Part shown: positions 56,270 to 64,000 of the stretch, one piece after another | Layout: each line of letters starts with the position of its first letter | How positions within the stretch are numbered: position 1 is the stretch's first letter | NCBI GenBank assembly: GCA_951804985.1 | Contig: OX638135.1 | Location: 39,901,117 to 39,965,116 of the forward strand | Length of the DNA: 64,000 nt | Reading direction: 5' to 3' | DNA from: Dryomyza anilis | Taxonomy: Eukaryota > Arthropoda > Insecta > Diptera > Dryomyzidae | Position numbers and translations under genes: made by a program | Notes under the pieces: generated by a model | What the model saw: the letters and a program-made list of their open reading frames with translations, nothing else | Told to the model about the DNA's origin: nothing | Databases searched by the model: none

Positions 56270-56818
56270 GTTTATTTTACCATTTTTTATTTCGATTATT
56301 TTAAATTTGTTTTTGGAGCCTTTTTTTCTTTATTTTTTTCACTGATAGCGCCGCGCGCTTTTTTCTTTTTTTCACTTTAGTCTTTGCTCAATGTTTATTT
56401 TTTTTTCCGTTTATCTCACTGGGTTTTTTCCGTGAATCTTTTTTTTTTTATTAGGGGCTCACTTTTTGTCTTTGTATTTGATTTGTTTTATTTTCTTATA
56501 CTTTTTTTCCTCGCTTTTGTTCACTGTACGTACATGCGTTTTTAATTTATTTTCGATAGCGACGTTTTATGTTGCAATGTTCTTTTCATTACTTATTTCT
56601 TTATTTATTTAACTTTCTACGCACTGTTTTCTGTTCCACCTCACTTTATATTTCTCAGGGGCTCTTTTGCCGCGACGCGGGTTTTTATTTCATCATTCAA
56701 CGTATTTGTGTGTTTCGTTTGTTATTTTCATGCGCCGTGCCCCATGCGTCGTTCGATGGCGATTTAATTTATTTATTTATTAAGACCGCGCGCAACTTTC
56801 TTGTTTTCTTGTGCGTTA

Positions 56819-57272
56819 CAAAATTTATATTAGGCAGGGATCCCCGAGGTTTTAAATAAAATGCGACGCGGTTAAATTTATAATTTGGAATTCAAGGTTT
56901 TATTTATTATTTAAATTCATTAATTTATTGTTTCGCGTTTGATAATAAAAAAATATATAATTAACAATATGGTGGACTCATTAATCGTGCGGCAGGCTTC
57001 AGCTCATTGATGTCGTTGTTACAGTCATGCACGTGATTCCCCAGCGGTTTCCGTGCAACTTCAACCACTTCCGCCCCTGTTGAACCTAACCTCAAAAGTC
57101 AAACGTTCCTACAGGCGTTCGTTGGCTATACTGCATCTGGCGTATTTACACAGACGACGCTACAGTATAGTCGTCAATGATGTTCGTCAGTCGGTCAACA
57201 GCAAGAGAGAGCGATTTTCGTTGCTCGCTCGCTCTTATATGCGTTTCTTCTTCCTTCTTGTTCGTTGTTAGT
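56819..57272 (-). repeat. 5' LTR of the gypsy-like element
   Basis: It is the partner of the LTR at 54276. The TATA box reads ATATAAGAGC (57231-57240, sense). The two LTRs differ by many substitutions and by indels of roughly 10-30 bp, so the insertion is old. A canonical primer site next to the inner edge is not evident. Confidence 0.8.
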
Positions 57273-57639
57273 GGTGAAGTAGGTTGCGTTTGGCAAGCTC
57301 ACTGGAAAGTGAGTGACGAAGTTGGCTGTGTTGTGGTGGTGTTCATTCTAGCTGTGTTTAATATGTTTGCGTTGTGTGATTATTGTGCGGTAGCATTTCG
57401 TCCGAAATGATATTGTCACAATAATTTGAGAAAATATTAAATAAAAACAATCAATTTTATTTGATATATAAAAATATTTGATATATAAAAATATTTTTAT
57501 AATATTGGTAAAGCAATACGAACAGGAAAGCCCCGCAGGCGAAAATTTTTCCATTGTTTTGTGATAATTTATTTATTCAAATTCCAATTTTATATCACAT
57601 ATACCAATTTATTTGTTATTGAATATTTCAAATTTTTTT

Positions 57640-57890
57640 TTTTTTTGGTAAAACGTTTTAGCAAAAAAATGGTTCGGAGTTTGGATTGGAGCAAAATCGG
57701 TCAACGGACACGCCCACCTCCCACACAACTCTCTTATATATTACTTTTTAGGAACCAGTAACTTGAAAAGTATTACAAATATATTTATAAAATTTAAAAC
57801 ATATTGTTAGAATTCGCCGAAAAATATATGTTTCAAAAATGGGCGTGATCTGCCTAGATTTGAATTTTTTCATTGTTTACCGATTTTATT
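57640..57890 (+). repeat. dispersed repeat family D, fragment
   Basis: It matches 34040-34275 closely (AGCAAAATCGGTCAACGGAC, CACCTCCCACACAACTC, TTTTTCATTGTTTACCGATT). Both ends of the family are missing. Its stop at about 57890 is abrupt. Confidence 0.7.
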
Positions 57891-59082
57891 TCATCTAAAT
57901 AGCTTTTATATAGTCTTATGCTGTATAGACTTACGCCCTTTGAACCATATAAAAGCCGTATAAGTACTATAAGAGCTTTTATACGGTAAAATTACTCATT
58001 AATAATGTCGTGAAAAGCTTTGCACCACATTTATATAGGAGATTGTTACTGTGTTTAGCGTCGCTAAATTTTTGTTTCTAATTTTCACTGACCTTTTTGG
58101 TAATGTTATTAATAAATCATTTTCAAATACAGAGTAAGGGCTAAAAATAGCAGTTATTTTATATTTGAAACTGATTTGAAAAACACACTAGACCTTAAAG
58201 GCAATTTGATAATGTTTTCAAACGCTTACTCTGTGGCATATTGGGATAAAAGTAGTTTTGAGAAAACTCACAGGAATATGGTGGGAAATACACATTGAAT
58301 AGCAGGTATTTTGAATTTATGAAAATAGGCAGGCTTCCATATCAGCTTTTACGCAGGAAACTGGTATATTCAAGCGTGCCCATAACAGGCAAAAGCATGT
58401 TTGTGTAAGTTTTAAAGTTTTGAAAAATATCGTTTTAACTAGAATATAGAAGGGAAAGGTATCCTACCTGTAGCAGTGTATAGGAATTTCTGTTTTGAAA
58501 TTTTAAAAGCTTGATCAACAAGTTATCGACACAAAATTTTGTTTACAATATCAAATTTACCTTCCAAGTTTCTGTCAACAGTTATTTATTACGCTTCAAA
58601 ATAATATGCCACGACGCGTCTTTTGTGCGTTTGTTTTAGTATTTAATCGATGTTCATTTCCGTCGGTTTGTTAAGCTAATTGTGTACAATGTGAATATTT
58701 TCCGTATCGCCGATATTTATGCTGATCTACATCAGGGAGTGATCAATTACTGGCTCGTTTTGCCATTTTTGCCCACAACATAAACTTTTTGTTTTATAAA
58801 ACGTGTTTTGTAATTGCAGCAGAAATAAGCGTAACCAACAAAACATCATTGAAGCGATTGATTTTTGCGAAAATTCAACAATAAAATTTTTTCGGTGTTG
58901 TTGTACAACAAGATGTTTTGGTTGGGGGCGGAATAGATGGTCACTAGGCCGGGGCGGAAAAAACAGGTTGGAAATTTCGGTCATAAAATGAAAGCTCTAC
59001 TCGTAAAAGTGTCAGAAATATTTTTTTTTGTGGACCCCGCCAAGAACCGTCAAATTTGTTTTTTAGTCATAGCTACTTTATT
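57891..59082. other. non-coding DNA
   Basis: Around 57945-57985 there are short opposing strings (ATAAAAGCCGTATAAG and AGAGCTTTTATACGG). At 58805-58820 a TTTTGTAATTGCAG string resembles a splice acceptor, but no exon can be recognised. The rest is featureless to the eye. Confidence 0.4.
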
Positions 59083-59340
59083 TTATGGTAGCCGCGGTAG
59101 CTCCGTGGTTAGTGCGTTGGACTGCGAGTAGAAAAGTCCTCGGCTCAAACATAAACTGGGGCTAACAACATCTTTTCATAGAAAAATTTTTCTATACCGC
59201 GCTACCTTTGGGCAGTAAATGGCAAACCTACGAGAGTAAAAAATTCCATTGCTCTCACCCGCTGTTCGGATTCGGCAATAAACCCAACATTGTCGCATAA
59301 GTTTAATTGACCTCCGAGGTCAACTTCGCAAGTGTTGTTA
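59083..59340 (+). mobile_element. second tRNA-derived SINE-like element
   Basis: The head has an A-box-like TAGCTCCGTGG (59098-59108) followed by TTAGTGCGTTGGACTGCGAG. A degenerate B box CGGCTCAAAC is at 59141-59150. The body includes TACCTTTGGGCAGTAAATGG and CGCTGTTCGGATTCGGC, a layout known from dipteran SINEs. No clear target duplication or long A tail is seen, so it is older than the SINE at 47304 and belongs to another family. Confidence 0.7.
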
Positions 59341-59775
59341 GTTTATTCAGTTTTCTACCACCTAAATGCAATTGTTTTTATCATATAATTGAATGTCTCG
59401 AAAAAATATAAAACTTTACCGTTGAAAGTATTAAGTTTGCTTCATAAACAAAAAATTTAAAGCTAACTCGTTTTTAAGTGAAAACATTATTGAAAAAAAA
59501 TATATTAAAAAAAAATATTTGAAAGTTCACCCATAAAAAAAAGTTAAATGCAATTATTTTTGCCATATTATTAATGGTCTCGAAAAATTATAAATCTTTA
59601 AGGTTGAATCATAAGATTGCTTCATAAACTAAAAAGTTACAAGTACAGTGTTTAAGTGAAAACGATTTTGACGGGTTTTAAAGGAATTTGGTTTTGACTT
59701 TTTCTCGATGTAAGATTTAAGTTTAGGACAGAACTTCAAATAAAAATAAAATTTTACATATTATTTTTCAATAAC

Positions 59776-61807
59776 TTACTTACTTTTTTGGCCATTACTA
59801 TCCATGATGGGTCTCGGCCGCAGCAATTTCGTGTCGCCAGTCGCTTCTACATTGCGTGCGCTGGCGCCAGTTTTGCACTCCAAGTGTTGTCAGGTTGTTT
59901 TGCACTTGGTCGCTCCACCGGAGTTGTGCAGCTCTTACAATCTTCTCCATTATTAGGTTGAAGAAGTCACACGATAGGGAATCGCCTTGTCTGAAATCCC
60001 GTTCGGTATTAAACGTATCGGTGAGGTTGTTCCCAATTCTCACTGAGCTACGTGTGTCGCTCAGGGTCATCCTGCAAAGCCTTATAAGTTTCGCAGGTAT
60101 ACCGAACTCAGATATGGTGGCGTATAGGTGACTTCTTATCGGACTGTCGAAGGCAGCTTTGTAGTCGACGAAGAGGTGGTGGGTGTCGAACTGCCACTCT
60201 TTGGTCTTTTCCAGAATTTGGCGCAATGTGAAAATCGGTTCTATGGTGGACTTGCCAGGTCTGAAGCCGCACTGATAAGATCCAATATTATCCCACGGTA
60301 GTTGGCACGTATCGTGGGATCCCCCTTCTTAAGGATTGGGCAGAGTATACTGAGATTCCATTCACTAGGAATGCTTTGTTCTGACCATATTCTGCTGATG
60401 AGCTGGTGCATGCTCGTTATGAGCTCATCGCCTCCGGTCTTAAACAACTCAGCAGGCAGACCATCCGATCCTGCGGCTTTGTTGTTTTTCAGCCTGTTGA
60501 TGGCTGTGCAGACCTCATCACGGTCAGGCGGCGGTATGTCTATGCCGACGTCAGTAACTGGGGTTGTCAAGCTGTCTTCTCTATCGGCGGAGTAGTTGTC
60601 GTCATCGCCTGCTAGAATGAGAGAAGTGCTCTCTTCATAATCTTATTGTACCCTGGACATCTGTTACTAGATTCCCCTCATCGTCCTGACAGGAAGAGGG
60701 TCCGGTCTTTAAAACTCCGGTCAGGCGTCTTATCTTCTAAAAGAATTTTCGAGCCTCATTCTTGTCGCCATGCATCTCAATATCTTCACACTCTTTCTAA
60801 TTCTTTTTTTTTGCACCTGATGAAGATATCTCTCCTCCTTCCTCTTCTCTTTGTATCGCTCCTTCGCGGCTCGCGTAACTCCCGACTGCAGGGTGGCCCT
60901 ATATGCAGCGTCTTTTTCTGCAGTAGCTGCGCGACAATATTCGTCATACCACTTGTTCCGTAGTGGGCGTTGGAATCCAGCACCTCTTCGGCAGCCGTAC
61001 GCATTGACCGGGAGACGTGTGTCCACTGCGCGCATATCATCGAGAGGGGGAGTGCCTTGGGCAATCAAGTGTGGGAGTCGAGCGGCATAGGCTTGTTCGG
61101 TCTGTTGTGAGTGCAGCTTACTGACTAGCTTCCTTTGCGTGGGTTTCTGTGAATTTTTCGCAGCGCTTAAGCGTGTGCGAACCTTGGCTGCTACAAGAAA
61201 GTGATCTGAATCGATGTTGGCATTTCGGATCGAGCGTACGTCCATCACACAGAAGCGTACCTTCCGTCAATCACAACATGATCAATTTGGTTGCGCGTGT
61301 TCTGATCGGGTGAAATGTGACCTTTTGAATATTGAGACGCTTGAATCTAGTACTACTAATTACCATGTTTCGGGCTGCGGCGAAATCGATCTGCCTCATT
61401 CCATTGTCGGGGTGTTCTCGCGGGGGATAAACTACAACCAACCGTTGGACCAAAGATACCCTCATGACTCACCTTGGCATTAAAGTCGCCAATCACAATT
61501 TTGATGTCGTGTCGGGGGCATCGTCCTTTTCATTCGTCGGAGCGTGCGCACAAATAAGGCTGATGTATAAGTATTTAGCCTTGATGTGGATTGTTGCCAG
61601 TCGTTCGTTCGCTAGTGTGAACCTAGAGACAAGGTGGCGGAGTCTCTTGCCGACTACAAATCCACAACCAAATTCATGCCTCTACGCATGGCAGCTGTAG
61701 TAAATGTCACAGGATGCCTGTAGAGCAGCCCTGTTCTGTCCACCGCATTTTCTGGATTGCGGTGATGTCAGCCTTGTATCATTCGAGGACATCAACCAGC
61801 TGGATAG
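59776..61807 (-). mobile_element. RTE LINE, 5'-truncated and internally deleted, with 11-bp target duplication
   Basis: TTTTCAATAAC flanks both sides (59765-59775 and 61808-61818), and a short TTACTTACTT tail marks the 3' end. The 5' end falls inside the endonuclease. The endonuclease, linker and RT pieces are in order but separated by deletions and frameshifts. It belongs to the same clade as 12738-16051. Confidence 0.92.
59798..61807 (-). pseudogene. RTE endonuclease/RT remnants
   Basis: Endonuclease pieces lie at 61807-61271 (RIDFAAARNMVISSTRFK-like, shifted frames) and at 61248 (IDSDHFLVAAKVRTRLSAAK). A linker follows to 60730. The RT start at 60570-60300 reads NNKAAGSDGLPAELFKTGG and KKGDPTIRANYRGI. 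The palm at 60226-59870 reads VDYKAAFD and FRQGDSLSCDFFNL, then at IVRAAQ jumps to LRWSDQVQNNL. Thus the YADD box and about 250 residues are deleted. Confidence 0.9.
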
Positions 61808-61818
61808 TTTTCAATAAC

Positions 61819-62581
61819 GTCTTAAAAACGAAAATTTTTATTTTAATTCTATAGCAGGAAACTAACAGCTTTTGTCCACATTACCACCTTTGCCTACCTC
61901 AAAGCTTCATATGAAATGTGATTTCAATGCTTATAGATAGCTGGTTTATCTGCGTCTTTCGAACCATTTTCCTACTTAAAATTTTGTTTGGATACATAAC
62001 GTAAATCTTATGACAGCTTGTAAAATAGGTCTTATTTTGTTGTTTGTTCATTTATTTTTGATTTTATATGTTATCTAGTAAATGACCAGTTTTCATAATA
62101 AACAACTATCTAGAAACTGGATAGTTTAACTATCCAATTTCCACCTGTACCCTACTCGTTGAACTTACGGGCATTAAGCTGAAATAATATTACGTTTAAT
62201 AAATAATGAGGATGTCAAAATAAACTAAAAATGTAAATTTATGTACTTAAGCAATGCGCGATCTAATTATCTTATGCCCTACGGATTTTTTATTATTATT
62301 ATATTTGACAGTTTCGTTTATGTATACGCTTGTTATTCGAAATATATGTTTACAAATCTCCAGAGCCATTTGTTGATTTTAGACACTTTTCGCTTGAAGA
62401 TGGGGTTAAAATCAAATTGGAACGGCACTGTGTAATAATTAGCCCTCAAGACACGACTTTACAATTTTCCATCACAGGGATCTAGCAAGATGAGGGTCTT
62501 TGTCTACATGTGTCTTTATAATAAGAAAGAAAATTGACAAACAATTTTTCCTCCGTATTATAAAGACACAGGATGTACTAA
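61819..62581. other. AT-rich non-coding DNA
   Basis: No gene or known repeat is recognised. A GTCTTTATAATA string at 62512 has an inverted partner TATTATAAAGACAC at 62558-62571, about 45 bp apart. Confidence 0.4.
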
Positions 62582-62669
62582 AAAATAAATTTGTTTATAG
62601 AACAAAATAAATTTATTTATAGAACAAAATAAATTTGTTTATAGAACAAAATAAATTTGTTTATAGAAC
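62582..62669 (+). repeat. 22-bp tandem repeat, four copies
   Basis: The unit AAAATAAATTTGTTTATAGA plus AC is repeated four times (62582, 62604, 62626, 62648) with one substitution in the second copy, and a partial fifth copy follows. Confidence 0.92.
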
Positions 62670-63363
62670 AAAATACATTTATTTTGTTATTGAGACAAAA
62701 GTACTTTATTAAATGAGCAAGACAATTTCTTATTATAACAATGAAAAAATGGAATTGTAAATATTTGTAATTAAAAACAATATTTCTTGTTGACCGCATA
62801 TTAATAAATCTTTTGTTAATTTAGACCAGATTTTTATTCACATCACCATTGGAATATTTTGTGTGTATGGTACTAACATTCAGTGTATCCAGATGAGATT
62901 ACCACAAGAATTATCATATTATCACAGAAAATTCTCACAAATCACCATATAAGATAATTACCACAATTTCCCAAGAATTACCACAAATTATCTAAAAATA
63001 CTACAATTACAAAAATGCTTTTAGTAGTTTTTCATTGTTTTGCGAATTCGTAATTACAACACGCAATAATTATCACATATACGCTTCTTCTGTCATGTAC
63101 GATAAAAATTACCACGCAACTGATTTTACAACGCGTAAGTAAAAATGAGTACACAGAAGGTTCTCAAGTTGAAGACTACCTGAAAATCCCCAACACATAC
63201 AAAAAAAATGATGTACGGAAATTCAAAATATTCTACGCAAATTTTCAATTAGAAAAAATAAAACTATGCCTGAAAATAAAAGAATGTTAAAAACGACTAC
63301 GAAAGAGAATTTTAAAAGAATTTATGCAACCTCTACGTAAGTCTAAATATTTTGATGAAATAC
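62670..63363. other. AT-rich non-coding DNA with ACCACAA strings
   Basis: Between about 62895 and 63010 the strings TACCACAA and AATTATC recur irregularly, suggesting a decayed MITE. No gene is seen. Confidence 0.35.
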
Positions 63364-64000
63364 ATATAATATAATATAATATAATATAATATAATATAAT
63401 ATAATATAATATAATATAATATAATATAATATAATATAATATAATATAATATAATATAATATAATATAATATAATATAATATAATATAATATAATATAAT
63501 ATAATATAATATAATATAATATAATATAATATAATATAATATAATATAATATAATATAATATAATATAATATAATATAATATAATATAATATAATATAAT
63601 ATAATATAATATAATATAATATAATATAATATAATATAATATAATATAATATAATATAATATAATATAATATAATATAATATAATATAATATAATATAAT
63701 ATAATATAATATAATATAATATAATATAATATAATATAATATAATATAATATAATATAATATAATATAATATAATATAATATAATATAATATAATATAAT
63801 ATAATATAATATAATATAATATAATATAATATAATATAATATAATATAATATAATATAATATAATATAATATAATATAATATAATATAATATAATATAAT
63901 ATAATATAATATAATATAATATAATATAATATAATATAATATAATATAATATAATATAATATAATATAATATAATATAATATAATATAATATAATATAAT
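63364..64000 (+). repeat. (ATAAT)n pentanucleotide array
   Basis: An unbroken run of the five-base unit ATAAT covers at least 637 bp (about 127 copies) and continues past the window edge. No substitution or indel is visible inside it. Confidence 0.98.

Larger units (their letters stand above)
54276..57272 (-). mobile_element. gypsy-like element with two LTRs, gag and protease, no RT
   Basis: Two direct LTR copies (about 54276-54695 and 56819-57272) flank gag and protease on the minus strand. Shared LTR landmarks include ATCCCCGAGGTTTTAAAT, GATTCCCCAGCGGTTTCCG and CAAAAGTCAAACGTTCCTAC. RT, RNase H and integrase are absent, so the element depends on others for movement or is a deletion product. 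No target duplication is obvious. Confidence 0.87.

Noticed and set aside
58805..58990. A host exon after a TTTTGTAATTGCAG acceptor-like site
   Set aside because: No conserved reading or donor site was found next to it; a single acceptor-like string is common in AT-rich DNA.
62582..62669. A CRISPR-like array
   Set aside because: The 22-bp units are contiguous without spacers, and the context is an insect-type genome; it is a plain tandem repeat.

Overview
This window looks like repeat-rich heterochromatin or intergenic DNA from a dipteran insect, possibly a tephritid-type fly. The evidence is the high AT content, a 57-nt intron, and the mix of elements: copia, BEL/Pao and Ty3/gypsy LTR elements, RTE and Jockey-like LINEs, mariner/IS630-type transposons, MITEs with a 5'-CACCCAG terminus, and tRNA-derived SINEs. 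The species cannot be fixed from the sequence alone. I found no intact host gene. The only host-derived coding DNA I recognise is a broken fragment of an ABCF3-type ATP-binding-cassette gene (about 47645-48270) that still carries a short spliceosomal intron.

Layout. 1-2917: copia remnant (minus), running off the left edge. 3039-4616: BEL/Pao gag-protease remnant (minus). 4617-7370: AT-rich DNA with a dispersed repeat. 7371-9180: IS630/mariner-superfamily transposon with about 265-bp inverted ends and a dead transposase. 9181-12469: AT-rich DNA with an inverted-repeat MITE and another copy of the dispersed repeat. 12470-16518: gypsy protease/gag remnant split by a nearly full-length RTE LINE (12738-16051, 11-bp target duplication). 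15061-33019: two copies of a roughly 9-kb tandem duplication, each holding the LINE 5' part, gypsy pieces, an LTR-type promoter, a Jockey-like LINE with a mariner remnant in its ORF1, a hairpin repeat, and a second gypsy gag-protease block. 32967-34608: a third, diverged LTR copy plus dispersed repeats. 34608-about 41205: a long BEL/Pao element (minus) with primer-binding site and gag-protease-RT-RNase H-integrase order, its RNase H split by a 219-bp MITE.

41214-47290: MITEs, a tandemly expanded hairpin repeat, and one arm of an inverted pair of non-coding elements (the other arm is 51064-51933). 47304-47488: SINE with perfect 12-bp target duplications. 47645-48270: ABCF3 fragment. 48456-49735: second RTE copy. 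49740-50706: MITE built of a repeated palindromic motif. 54276-57272: gypsy-like element with two LTRs and gag-protease but no reverse transcriptase. 59083-59340: second SINE. 59776-61807: third RTE copy with an 11-bp target duplication. 62582-62669: short tandem repeat. 63364-64000: an unbroken (ATAAT)n pentanucleotide array that runs off the right edge.

The genes here do not form a pathway; the region is a nest of selfish elements inserted into one another, and almost every coding frame is broken. The most informative points are the tandem duplication (real or an assembly artefact), the intron-bearing ABCF3 fragment, nested insertions with exact target duplications, and several non-coding elements with conserved hairpins. 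I did not find evidence for a new functional multi-gene system.
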